Shown here: piece after piece, positions 17,205-25,349 of the stretch
Layout: each line of letters opens with the position of its first letter
Numbering within the stretch: the first letter of the stretch is position 1
Assembly (NCBI GenBank): GCA_964342155.1
Contig: CAYFEQ010000002.1
Coordinates: 1 to 64,000, forward strand
DNA: 64,000 bases
Origin: GCA-2701705 sp964342155
Lineage (GTDB): Bacteria > Pseudomonadota > Gammaproteobacteria > GCA-002705445 > GCA-002716945
Reading direction: 5' to 3'
Position numbers and translations under genes: made by a program
Notes under the pieces: model-generated
Told to the model about the DNA's origin: nothing
The model's database searches: none
What the model saw: the letters and a program-made list of their open reading frames with translations, nothing else

Positions 17205-17402
17205 ATGAAGTATATAGTTTTATTCTTGCTAGCCCTGATAGTTTATAATCTTATTGCTGGGTTTGTATATATAATGAAGGACCCTTCAAAATCAAATAGA
17301 GGGTTTTATTCTTTGAGAACTAGAATAGTTTTGTCCTTACTTCTATTCTTTTTTCTCATAATTGGATACTACTTAAATTTGATCCAACCTCATTCAATTT
17401 AG
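17205..17402 (+). CDS. DUF2909-like twin-transmembrane protein
   Basis: A 65-residue protein with two hydrophobic helices (about residues 2-22 and 39-58) joined by a short loop with YIMKDPSKSNRGFYSLRTR. Size and pattern fit the DUF2909 family that is encoded between SURF1 and cox subunit III in many gammaproteobacteria, usually on the opposite strand as here. ATG 17205 gives the compact form; an upstream in-frame start at 17178 would overlap SURF1. It ends 2 bases before the coxC stop. Its function is unknown; a role in oxidase assembly is inferred from its position. Confidence 0.75.
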   Translation: MKYIVLFLLALIVYNLIAGFVYIMKDPSKSNRGFYSLRTRIVLSLLLFFFLIIGYYLNLIQPHSI

Positions 17403-17404
17403 TT

Positions 17405-18271
17405 TTATAACCAATAAACAAAAACGAATAACCCTAACCACACAACATCTACAAAATGCCAATACCAAGCCACAGCCTCAAACCCAAAATGATTCTCCTT
17501 TGTGAAATGTCCATTTATACATCGGAATAATATAACAACTAACATGGTTGCTCCGAGTGTTACATGAAACCCATGGAATCCAGTTAACATAAAAAAAGTT
17601 GATCCATATATCCCTGTAGTAAGTTTCAAATTTAAATCTGTGTAGGCATGCATATATTCATAAGCTTGTAGTCCAACAAATAAAAAACCTAGAGTTACTG
17701 TTGCAACTAATCCCCAAATAAGCTGGTTTCTTTTTTGTTCTTTTAAACCATGGTGGGCCCAAGTTACTGTAAGTCCGCTAGTTAATAAAATTAGTGTATT
17801 TATGGCTGGAATTCCAGCAGCTCTCATTACTGTAAAATCACCCCCTAAGTTTGCTGGACCATTAGATGGCCAAATATTTTCAAAATGTGGCCAAAGTATC
17901 AATTTCGTAGGAGTTTTTGCACCTTCCCCTCCTAACCAAGGTAGGGATAGCTCTCTTGCATAATATAGTGCACCAAAAAAAGCGGCAAAAAACATAACTT
18001 CAGAAAATATAAACCAAGCCATCCCCCATCTAAATGAGATATCAACTTGTGAGTTATATGTGCCCGCCTCACTTTCTTGAATAACTTCACCAAACCAGCC
18101 GTACATCATAATAAACAGTAAAGCTAATCCAGTAAACATCATTATCATTCCACCAGAGACACCATTTAAATAATTCGAAAGTCCAACAAATAAAACTGCT
18201 AAAGCAATAGATGAGAGGAACGGCCATCTAGTCCCATGAGGTATATAATAACTATTTTTGGAATCACTCAT
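17405..18271 (-). CDS. coxC: Cytochrome c oxidase subunit III
   Basis: A 288-residue, seven-helix membrane subunit of the aa3-type oxidase. Conserved segments include WFIFSEVMFFAAFFGALYYARE, LTSGLTVTWAHH, GFHGFHVTLGA and the C-terminal WYWHFVDVVWLGLFVFVYWL. It stabilises the core and lines a proton/oxygen entry path. Its start overlaps the end of ctaG by 8 bases. It is the last structural subunit gene of the coxB-coxA-ctaG-coxC unit. Confidence 0.97.
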   Translation of the reverse strand: MSDSKNSYYIPHGTRWPFLSSIALAVLFVGLSNYLNGVSGGMIMMFTGLALLFIMMYGWFGEVIQESEAGTYNSQVDISFRWGMAWFIFSEVMFFAAFFGALYYARELSLPWLGGEGAKTPTKLILWPHFENIWPSNGPANLGGDFTVMRAAGIPAINTLILLTSGLTVTWAHHGLKEQKRNQLIWGLVATVTLGFLFVGLQAYEYMHAYTDLNLKLTTGIYGSTFFMLTGFHGFHVTLGATMLVVILFRCINGHFTKENHFGFEAVAWYWHFVDVVWLGLFVFVYWL

Positions 18272-18818
18272 TATTTATTTTCTCTAAATTATAACTGACT
18301 TGTTTCTCAGTGATATTAAACATTGTATAAGCAAGAACTAGACTAGATGCTTCAGAAGGTAATTTATCATCAACAATAAATTGAATAACTAATTTTTTTG
18401 TTTGATTAGCTTTAATTTCCTGGTGTTGAAAACAAAAACATTCTATTTTTTTAAAATATTCTGCGTATTTTCCTGGAACTACACTAGGACTAGCCGTAGC
18501 AATTAAATCGGTATCTGATAAGTTAGTCAACGTATAAAATGCTGTATAAATTTTACCAGGTTTAACAACTAACTCTTTTTGATTTGGTTTGAAATTGAAT
18601 GGTCCTAAGTTAGCAACACTGGAAGTAAATGTAACCTCAATATTTCTTTCTAATGGATTTTCTATAACTAATTCAGAGCTGGTTCTCCCAGTCTTACCAT
18701 TGAGACCAGTAATTTCACAAAATACATCGTATAGAGGTACAAGCATATAAGAAAAGCTAAACATAAATATTGTAAATAATACTAAATATGAAAAAGTCTT
18801 TTTTATTTTATTATTCAT
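18264..18818 (-). CDS. ctaG: Cytochrome c oxidase assembly protein CtaG/Cox11
   Basis: Copper chaperone that delivers copper to the Cu-B centre of subunit I. It is 184 residues from ATG 18818 (MNNKIKKTFSY...), which overlaps the coxA stop as ATGA. A longer frame reaching 18899 lies inside coxA and is not used. It has one N-terminal membrane helix, then LVPLYDVFCEITGLNGKTG and the copper-binding CFCFQHQ motif near residues 124-130. Both are hallmarks of Cox11. Confidence 0.95.
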   Translation of the reverse strand: MNNKIKKTFSYLVLFTIFMFSFSYMLVPLYDVFCEITGLNGKTGRTSSELVIENPLERNIEVTFTSSVANLGPFNFKPNQKELVVKPGKIYTAFYTLTNLSDTDLIATASPSVVPGKYAEYFKKIECFCFQHQEIKANQTKKLVIQFIVDDKLPSEASSLVLAYTMFNITEKQVSYNLEKINNE

Positions 18819-20389
18819 TCTACTTTTGGTGGCTCCTCGAAAGAATGATATGGAGGAGGTGAGGATAATGTCCACTCTAATCCTTCTGCACCATCCCATA
18901 CCTGCTCATCTACATTAACTTCTTTTTTATGTTTAATAGTGTCATATATAAGATATACAAATAATAATTGTGCTATACCAAAACCAAATGCGCCTACTGA
19001 TGCTAATGCATTAAAATCAGCAAACTGCAAAGCATAATCCGGTATTCTTCTTGGCATCCCAGCTAAACCTACAAAATGCATTGGAAAGAAAGTTACATTA
19101 ACAAAAATTGTTGTGGTCCAAAAATGTATTTTGCCTAATGATTCATCGTACATTCTTCCAGTCCATTTAGGGAGCCAGTAATAAACCCCAGCAATAATTC
19201 CAAAAATAGCACCTGGTACTAACACATAATGGAAATGAGCTACAACAAAATAGGTGTCATGGTACTGGAAATCCGCTGGAACTATAGCAAGCATCAGACC
19301 TGAAAGTCCACCAATTGTAAAAAGAACTATAAACGCTATAGAGAATAACATTGGGGTTTCGAATGTCATCGATCCTCTCCACATTGTAGCAACCCAATTA
19401 AATACTTTGACCCCAGTAGGTACTGCAATTAACATAGTTGAAAACATAAAGAAGATTTGACCAGCTAGTGGCATTCCCACTGTAAACATATGGTGTGCCC
19501 AAACTATAAATGACAACAAAGCAATAGAGGCTGTTGCATAAACCATTGAATCATATCCAAACAGTTTTTTTCTTGAAAATGTGGGGATAATAGTAGATAT
19601 AATCCCAAAAGCAGGAAGTATTAATATATATACCTCTGGATGACCAAAAAACCAAAAAATATGCTGGAATAAGATTGGATCACCACCACCAGATGCTGTA
19701 AAGAAGCTAGTACCAAAAAATCTATCAGTTAATAACATTGTGACAGCACCTGCTAGTACTGGCATTGCAGCAATTAATAGGAATGCTGTTATTAACCAAG
19801 TCCAAACAAACATAGGCATTTTCATTAAAGTCATACCAGGAGCTCTCATATTTAGAATAGTAGCGATGATATTTATTGCACCTAAAATTGATGATAAACC
19901 TAATAAATGTATTGAAAAAATAATGAATGGCATAGAATTACCACCTTGCAAAGACAGAGGTGGATAAAGCGTCCAACCTGCAGCAGGTCCTCCACTTTCA
20001 AAAAATAAAGTGCTTAGCATCATTGTAAATGCAAATGGTAAAATCCAAAAACTCCAATTATTGAGTCTTGGTAACGCCATATCAGGTGCTCCTATCATAA
20101 GTGGGATTTGCCAGTTAGCTAAACCAACAAATGCTGGCATGACAGCACCAAAAATCATTATTAAGGCATGCATTGTTGTCATCTGATTAAAAAATCCAGG
20201 AACAACCATTTGTAAACCTGGCTCAAATAGCTCAGCTCTAATTATTAGCGCCATTATTCCGCCAACAAAAAACATAATTAAACTAAAAAATAGGTATAGG
20301 GTTCCAATATCCTTATGATTCGTAGTAGTTACCCATCTCATTATTCCACCCTTATGGTGGTCGTCAAGATGTTCTGCATTTGTAATCAT
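18815..20389 (-). CDS. coxA: Cytochrome c oxidase subunit I
   Basis: The catalytic heme-copper subunit (524 residues, 12 helices). It contains WTLYPPLS, the HPEVYILILPAFGIIS segment with the cross-linked His-Tyr pair, the WAHHMFTVG Cu-B histidines, and DTYFVVAHFHYVL with the heme a and a3 ligands. It reduces oxygen to water while pumping protons. An AGAGAG ribosome-binding site lies close before the ATG. It follows coxB by 11 bases. This type of oxidase shows the organism respires oxygen. Confidence 0.98.
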   Translation of the reverse strand: MITNAEHLDDHHKGGIMRWVTTTNHKDIGTLYLFFSLIMFFVGGIMALIIRAELFEPGLQMVVPGFFNQMTTMHALIMIFGAVMPAFVGLANWQIPLMIGAPDMALPRLNNWSFWILPFAFTMMLSTLFFESGGPAAGWTLYPPLSLQGGNSMPFIIFSIHLLGLSSILGAINIIATILNMRAPGMTLMKMPMFVWTWLITAFLLIAAMPVLAGAVTMLLTDRFFGTSFFTASGGGDPILFQHIFWFFGHPEVYILILPAFGIISTIIPTFSRKKLFGYDSMVYATASIALLSFIVWAHHMFTVGMPLAGQIFFMFSTMLIAVPTGVKVFNWVATMWRGSMTFETPMLFSIAFIVLFTIGGLSGLMLAIVPADFQYHDTYFVVAHFHYVLVPGAIFGIIAGVYYWLPKWTGRMYDESLGKIHFWTTTIFVNVTFFPMHFVGLAGMPRRIPDYALQFADFNALASVGAFGFGIAQLLFVYLIYDTIKHKKEVNVDEQVWDGAEGLEWTLSSPPPYHSFEEPPKVE

Positions 20390-20400
20390 TTTTATCTCTC

Positions 20401-21195
20401 TTACTTTTTGTTAGCAATTTTATTATTTTGTTGATGCATAACCCACTTTTGATACTCACTTTTACTAACAGCTTTAACAACAATAGGCATAAAGGCATGA
20501 TCTTTCCCACATAGTTCTGCACATTGCCCTCTGTATACACCTGTTTTTTTAATGTCTATCCACATTTCATTTATATAACCAGGGATAGCATCTTTTTTCC
20601 CGCCAAGTTCAGGTACCCACCATGCATGTATAACATCGCTTGCTGTAAACAATAAGCGAACTTTTGTATTTACTGGAAGTATTACAGGATTATCAACATT
20701 CCTTAGATAATGTTGAACTGATTTTGCCTCTACATCAGAATTTAGTTGTCTTGCTTTGTTACTTTTTGAATCAATCTTACTGAAAAAAGTAATTTCATCA
20801 TCAAGATATTCGTACTGCCACATCCACTGATAGCCTGTTATCTTGAGTGTAATTTCTGCATCAGTTGTATCTTCCATTAATATGAGTGTTTTGGTTGCGG
20901 GAATTGCCATTCCAACTAAGATTAAAAATGGGATCACTGTCCATATGATTTCAATTTTGGTACTTTCATGAAAATTAGCCGGTTTAGCACCCTGTGATTT
21001 TCTGTGATAAATTATTGAATAAATCATTGCACCAAAAACAATGACTCCGATTACTACACAAATCCAAAGGATTAACATATGCAAATCGTATGCCGCCTCA
21101 CTAATTGTAGTGACTCCAACTGGCATATTAAGTTCCCATTGTGCTGATGCGGGGACTGAATTTGTCAAAAACAATAAAACTATAAATTTCCGCAT
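20401..21195 (-). CDS. coxB: Cytochrome c oxidase subunit II
   Basis: A 264-residue subunit that accepts electrons from cytochrome c. It has a likely signal peptide ending ASA-Q (residues 16-19), two membrane helices (about 35-62 and 86-108), and the Cu-A cupredoxin domain with HAWWVPELG and the CAELCGKDHAFMP ligands. There is no C-terminal heme c domain, so this is an aa3 and not a caa3 enzyme. A clear GGAAG ribosome-binding site (complement of 21200-21204) lies 4 bases before the ATG. It leads the cox operon. Confidence 0.97.
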   Translation of the reverse strand: MRKFIVLLFLTNSVPASAQWELNMPVGVTTISEAAYDLHMLILWICVVIGVIVFGAMIYSIIYHRKSQGAKPANFHESTKIEIIWTVIPFLILVGMAIPATKTLILMEDTTDAEITLKITGYQWMWQYEYLDDEITFFSKIDSKSNKARQLNSDVEAKSVQHYLRNVDNPVILPVNTKVRLLFTASDVIHAWWVPELGGKKDAIPGYINEMWIDIKKTGVYRGQCAELCGKDHAFMPIVVKAVSKSEYQKWVMHQQNNKIANKK

Positions 21196-21264
21196 TAATC
21201 TTCCATATTTTGGTTAGTATTTTAACAAAATATTAGTACTTATGGAATTTCTAATTAACTTTAT

Positions 21265-22092
21265 TTATAGCTTTTTTATTTCCACAACTTTTTTATTCTT
21301 TATAGGGTTTTCCAAAAAATTATTCCATGCAATTGCATATATAACTTCATACGTAACAGGAAATAAACCTCCTCCACTCTTTTTTTGATAAAGTTGTTTC
21401 ACTTTTGAAATTATTTTAGCATCTATTGGTTTTTTGATATCTGACATAACCACATTAGTTCCTGTACCTCTAAGAGCCTTTAACAAACTATCAAAAGATT
21501 TATATTCTATTGTTAATCTTTCAACATCCATGACAGGATCAGAAAAATTTAGAGACAAGAGCAGATCCCCAAAAATATGCATGTCCAAAAAATCGTTTAC
21601 ATGTTGATTATCATCAATCTTTTTAAAAATATTTTTAACTTCTATCAACGTATCTGGCCCGACTGTAGAAAAAATAAATATCCCTTTTTTGGTTAATAGT
21701 TTTTTAATATCAGAAAAAACTTTTTTTAAATCTTTGCACCATTGGAATGTAAAACTAGACACAATTAAGTCAAAACTAGATGATTTTAAGGGTAATAATT
21801 CTGTATCTGCGCATATAGCATATACAGTAGGGTCTTTAGATTTACATTTAATTAACATTTTTTCAGAAATATCTAAGCAGAATATATTTGCTTGTGTAAA
21901 ATTTGATTTGAGTTGCTCAGATAAATAACCAGTTCCAGAACCAATATCAAGAATATTTAATGGAGAACATTTTAAGTATTTAATTCTCTCTAGTAACCTT
22001 TTTGCAACTTCCTTTTGGACAACCGAATATTTATCATATGAGGCTGATTTATTATCAAATGATTTAGCTATTCTTTTTTTATAGTCTTCCAT
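21265..22092 (-). CDS. bioC: Malonyl-ACP O-methyltransferase
   Basis: A 275-residue SAM methyltransferase. The start KRIAKSFDNKSASYDKYSVVQKEVAKRLLERI is typical of BioC, followed by the SAM motif ILDIGSGTGYLSEQL near residues 45-59 and FDLIVSSFTFQWCKD near 103-117. BioC methylates malonyl-ACP so that fatty acid synthesis can build pimeloyl-ACP for biotin. It lies 5 bases downstream of bioH on the minus strand, forming the entry pair for pimelate; bioA is elsewhere in this window. Confidence 0.9.
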   Translation of the reverse strand: MEDYKKRIAKSFDNKSASYDKYSVVQKEVAKRLLERIKYLKCSPLNILDIGSGTGYLSEQLKSNFTQANIFCLDISEKMLIKCKSKDPTVYAICADTELLPLKSSSFDLIVSSFTFQWCKDLKKVFSDIKKLLTKKGIFIFSTVGPDTLIEVKNIFKKIDDNQHVNDFLDMHIFGDLLLSLNFSDPVMDVERLTIEYKSFDSLLKALRGTGTNVVMSDIKKPIDAKIISKVKQLYQKKSGGGLFPVTYEVIYAIAWNNFLENPIKNKKVVEIKKL

Positions 22093-22097
22093 ATTTT

Positions 22098-22826
22098 TTA
22101 TATAAATTTCCTAATCGTATCAACAAGTTCTCTTTTAAATGAAATGAATGGTATATGAGGTATATTTTGTAATGAACAAAAACTGATATTCTTATTATTT
22201 TTAAATTCTGGATAGAGTTTTTTACCAACTAGATGATCTTTAGAGCCGGAAATGATTAAAACTTCTTTTTTTGTATCTCTCAAATTGTTATAGCAATTAA
22301 TATTAATTATGTCATCTAATCCATCAATAAGTATTTTATTATCTGGGAGAGTAGATAAATTAAATTTTTCCGTGAGTAACTTATAGTCATTTAATTCTTC
22401 TGATGAACCTTTTATACATTGAAAAAAGAACTTCTTTAATGTTTTTTCTCTATCTGAAGCCAGATCTTCTTTCATGTTATTAATATTTTTCAAATTTATC
22501 TCACTATTTTCATCCATGTAATTCATTAATCGTAAATGTGAATTTATAATTACAACTTTTTTGATAAAAGGGTAATTTTTTGAGAGAGACAACAGCGCTA
22601 ATGTACCACCAAAAGACCAACTAATAAGAACTGTCGGAGATGTTTGATTAGAAAAAATCTCTTTACAATAATCACGAATATTTGATTTGCTCTCTTTATT
22701 TTTTCCGTATCCAGGCAAATCTATCAGGATTGTTTGATTTTCTTTCGAAAATAATTCATCTAAACCAAACCAAATTCGGCTATCAAATAACCATCCATGT
22801 AAAAAAAGTATTTTATGTTTATCCAT
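22098..22826 (-). CDS. bioH: Pimeloyl-ACP methyl ester carboxylesterase
   Basis: An alpha/beta hydrolase (242 residues) that removes the methyl group from pimeloyl-ACP methyl ester. The oxyanion-hole segment LFLHGWLFDSRIW is at residues 7-19, and the nucleophile elbow is SWSFG with Ser71, where the first glycine of GxSxG is serine. GSKDHLVG supplies the acid and IPHIPF the histidine. Pairing with bioC strongly supports BioH over a generic esterase. Confidence 0.85.
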   Translation of the reverse strand: MDKHKILFLHGWLFDSRIWFGLDELFSKENQTILIDLPGYGKNKESKSNIRDYCKEIFSNQTSPTVLISWSFGGTLALLSLSKNYPFIKKVVIINSHLRLMNYMDENSEINLKNINNMKEDLASDREKTLKKFFFQCIKGSSEELNDYKLLTEKFNLSTLPDNKILIDGLDDIININCYNNLRDTKKEVLIISGSKDHLVGKKLYPEFKNNKNISFCSLQNIPHIPFISFKRELVDTIRKFI

Positions 22827-22866
22827 ATTTAATCTATGTTCGCTTTGATTATTAGACCATTAATTA

Positions 22867-22872
22867 TATATT
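22867..22872 (+). promoter_or_regulatory. Candidate -10 hexamer for plsY
   Basis: TATATT ends 6 nt before ATG 22879, a spacing that would give a leaderless message. The divergent bioH start is 52 bases from the plsY start. Confidence 0.3.
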
Positions 22873-22878
22873 AACTAA

Positions 22879-23508
22879 ATGTATGAATATTTTCTCCCAT
22901 TAACAATTAAGATGGCATCTGAGCTTTGGCCTTTATGGGTTTTATTATACCTGATAGGCTCAATACCTTTTGCAATAATAACTAGCAAAATAATGAATCT
23001 ACCAGATCCAAGAACTTTTGGATCAAAAAACCCTGGAGCTACTAATGTTCTAAGAACGGGAAATAAAATAGCTGCATTAATAACACTGATTGGTGATTCA
23101 CTCAAGGGCTTTATACCTGTAGTAATTATAATGGGTATAGTAGAAGGGGAAGTATCCTTAATCACAAATATAGCAACTGCTTATTTCTCATCATTTTTTA
23201 TTTTAATAGGACATATGTTTTCTATTTTCTTAAAATTTAATGGTGGCAAAGGTGTTGCAACTTCATTTGGGATTTTATTTGCACTAGATCTATATATAGG
23301 TCTTTTCATACTTTCAATCTGGTTATTAGTCTTTTTAATATTTCGAGTATCAGCTATTTCTGCATTAGCTGCTTTTTTTCTATTACCTTTTTTTATCGCT
23401 TTCTTTATAAATGATAATTTTATAATTATATTATCCATAATCAACTCTTTATTTATATACTTAAAACATGTAAGTAATCTTTCACAAATAAAAGGTTTTT
23501 TTAATTAA
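22879..23508 (+). CDS. plsY: Acyl-phosphate:glycerol-3-phosphate acyltransferase
   Basis: Membrane enzyme (209 residues) that makes lysophosphatidic acid, the first committed step of phospholipid synthesis. Family motifs are LIGSIPFAIITSK, DPRTFGSKNPGATNVLRTGNK (residues 39-59) and KFNGGKGVATSFG near 119-131; about five hydrophobic helices are present. The start could be ATG 22879 or ATG 22912; a -10-like hexamer favours 22879. The last 8 bases overlap the convergent tsaD. plsY beside tsaD is a common gammaproteobacterial arrangement. Confidence 0.94.
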   Translation: MYEYFLPLTIKMASELWPLWVLLYLIGSIPFAIITSKIMNLPDPRTFGSKNPGATNVLRTGNKIAALITLIGDSLKGFIPVVIIMGIVEGEVSLITNIATAYFSSFFILIGHMFSIFLKFNGGKGVATSFGILFALDLYIGLFILSIWLLVFLIFRVSAISALAAFFLLPFFIAFFINDNFIIILSIINSLFIYLKHVSNLSQIKGFFN

Positions 23509-24496
23509 TATTTAAAGAAGGTTTAGGATTGATATTTAAATTTGTATTTTTATTAGACTGAGATTTTATCCAACCTAAATAAGCTATCATTGCACCATTG
23601 TCTGTACTGAACTGCATATCAGGAAAAAAAATATTTATAGATGAATCTTTTTCATTTTGAAATCTAAATCTAAGTTTTTTATTCGCGCTCACACCTCCGA
23701 CAATGACTATGTTTTTGATTTTAAACTCCTCAGCCGCTTCCAAAGTCTTTTTAATTAAAACATCTAAAATCGCATTTTCAAAATCTAACGAAATTTGTGA
23801 AATAACCTTGTCTGTTAACTCAACCTTTTCTATTGTGTTCTTTACATGTGTTTTTAAACCACTAAAACTAAAATTATAATCCCCACTATTAATCATTGGT
23901 CGTGGAAAATTAAATGGAGTTGCGTTTATCTCTTCTGCTGACTTTGATATCTCTGGACCACCAGGGTAACCTAATCCTAATTGTCTAGAAATCTTATCGA
24001 AAACTTCTCCGGCTGAATCATCTAGTGTTTGGCCAATAATTTTATACTTATTTAATTCTTCTATAATTGATAAAAAAGTATGACCTCCTGAAACCAACAA
24101 AGATATAAAAGGACTCTTCAGGCTTGATTCTGTCATCATGGCGGAAAAAATATGTGCTTCTAAATGATTAACTTCAATGCTTTTAACGCCAAGTGTCCAA
24201 GCGAGCGTTTTGGCAAAAGCAGATCCTGTTAATAAAGGACCCATCAAACCTGGACCATTTGTAAATGCAACTAATTCTATATCTTTAATATCACAATTAT
24301 ATTTAGCTAAAAGTTTCTCAAGCAAAGGTATTGTTTTGAGTGTGTGGTCTCTGGATGCTAACTCTGGAACCACTCCTCCATACTTGCTATGTAATTTAAA
24401 TTGGGAATTAAGTACATGCCCAATAATTCCTTTTTCAGAATCATACAGAGCCAACCCCGTTTCATCACATGATGTTTCTATACCTAGTACAATCAT
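23501..24496 (-). CDS. tsaD: tRNA threonylcarbamoyladenosine synthesis protein TsaD
   Basis: Catalytic component that transfers threonylcarbamoyl to A37 of ANN-decoding tRNAs (331 residues). The ASKHA-type start VLGIETSCDETGLALYD, the metal-binding HLEAH motif near residues 111-115, LLVSGGHTFLS and DDSAGEVFDKISRQLGLGYPGG are all present. It is transcribed away from rpsU, the classical divergent tsaD/rpsU arrangement. Normal length. Confidence 0.97.
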   Translation of the reverse strand: MIVLGIETSCDETGLALYDSEKGIIGHVLNSQFKLHSKYGGVVPELASRDHTLKTIPLLEKLLAKYNCDIKDIELVAFTNGPGLMGPLLTGSAFAKTLAWTLGVKSIEVNHLEAHIFSAMMTESSLKSPFISLLVSGGHTFLSIIEELNKYKIIGQTLDDSAGEVFDKISRQLGLGYPGGPEISKSAEEINATPFNFPRPMINSGDYNFSFSGLKTHVKNTIEKVELTDKVISQISLDFENAILDVLIKKTLEAAEEFKIKNIVIVGGVSANKKLRFRFQNEKDSSINIFFPDMQFSTDNGAMIAYLGWIKSQSNKNTNLNINPKPSLNIN

Positions 24497-24516
24497 AAGA
24501 GTTTAGAAAAAACCAA

Positions 24517-24543
24517 ATTATATTGCTTTATTATCATATTCAA
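24517..24543 (-). promoter_or_regulatory. Candidate sigma-70 promoter of tsaD
   Basis: On the minus strand, TTGAAT (24538-24543) and TATAAT (24517-24522) are separated by 15 bases, about 20 nt before the tsaD ATG. It overlaps the region that must also hold the rpsU promoter (possible TTGCTT 24523-24528 and TAATAT 24545-24550). Confidence 0.4.
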
Positions 24544-24582
24544 GTAATATTAACGCCATTATTAACTATTTTATATATATTT

Positions 24583-24807
24583 ATGCCAGGTGTACAAATA
24601 AGAGAAAATGAACCTTTTGAAATAGCTTTAAGAAGGTTTAAAAGAATTTGCGAAAAGGCAGGTATCTTAACAGAAACCCGTCGAAGAGAGTTTTATGAAA
24701 AACCAACCGCAATGAGAAAAAGAAAAGTTGATGCAGCTACTAAGAGGCATAAAAGAAAAATTAGTATGACTGTAATTAGAAAAAAACCTCCTTATAAGAA
24801 ATTTTAA
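24583..24807 (+). CDS. rpsU: 30S ribosomal protein S21
   Basis: A 74-residue basic protein starting MPGVQIRENEPFEIALRRFK, then CEKAGILTETRRREFYEKP and a lysine/arginine-rich tail ending KKPPYKKF. The ATG at 24583 gives the family start; the open frame upstream to 24523 is not coding. Normally rpsU heads the macromolecular synthesis operon rpsU-dnaG-rpoD. Here yqeY follows, but dnaG is displaced by 8.6 kb and rpoD is not in the window. Confidence 0.96.
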   Translation: MPGVQIRENEPFEIALRRFKRICEKAGILTETRRREFYEKPTAMRKRKVDAATKRHKRKISMTVIRKKPPYKKF

Positions 24808-24815
24808 AATTCTTA

Positions 24816-25268
24816 ATGTCTGAAGACTCTATCAAAAATAAACTTCAATTAGATATAGTTAGTTTTATGAAATCCGGTGATAAGGATAAAGTAGATATAA
24901 TAAGATTTGTGATGTCCTTCCTAAATCAAGCAGAAAAAGAGAAAAAAGATAATTTGAACAATTCTGAAGTTGTGAAAATCTTAAAAAAGTTAATTAAGAA
25001 AAATGAAGATGCCTTTAATCAGTTTTCTCAAGCAAAAAGAATGGATCTTGCAGAAAAAGAGAAAAAAGAGATGGAGATTGTAAGTAGGTATTTGCCTGAA
25101 GAAATGAATGAAGAAGAAATTATAAATATTGTTAAAACGTCCATAAAAAATATTGGAGCAACTACAGTTAAAGATATGGGTAAAGTAATGTCAGATATAA
25201 AAAAAACCCATGAGTCATCAATAGATATGTCTTTGGTAAGTAAACACGTCAAGAATTTTCTATCTTAA
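24816..25268 (+). CDS. yqeY: GatB/YqeY domain protein
   Basis: A 150-residue, mostly helical soluble protein. Typical segments are IKNKLQLDIVSFMKSGDKDKVDIIRFVMSFL at the start, FNQFSQAKRMDLAEKEKKEMEIVSRYLPEEMNEEEI in the middle and GKVMSDIKKTH near the end. The YqeY fold is shared with the tail of GatB and may bind tRNA; its cellular role is not well defined. It starts 8 bases after rpsU, as in many gammaproteobacteria. Confidence 0.93.
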   Translation: MSEDSIKNKLQLDIVSFMKSGDKDKVDIIRFVMSFLNQAEKEKKDNLNNSEVVKILKKLIKKNEDAFNQFSQAKRMDLAEKEKKEMEIVSRYLPEEMNEEEIINIVKTSIKNIGATTVKDMGKVMSDIKKTHESSIDMSLVSKHVKNFLS

Positions 25269-25331
25269 ATATTCCTAATTTCAATTAATACTATCAAAAA
25301 AAGTTATCATATTATGTGATTTAATATGTAG

Positions 25332-25337
25332 TATAAT
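25332..25337 (+). promoter_or_regulatory. Candidate -10 hexamer for gltD
   Basis: A perfect TATAAT 12 nt before the gltD ATG at 25350, in an 81-base gap after yqeY. The implied leader is about 5-6 nt. No good -35 is visible. Confidence 0.4.
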
Positions 25338-25349
25338 TAATATTCTATT

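Noticed and set aside
18819..18899. Longer N-terminus for ctaG
   Set aside because: It would lie inside coxA; the ATG at 18818 overlaps the coxA stop as ATGA and gives the normal Cox11 start.
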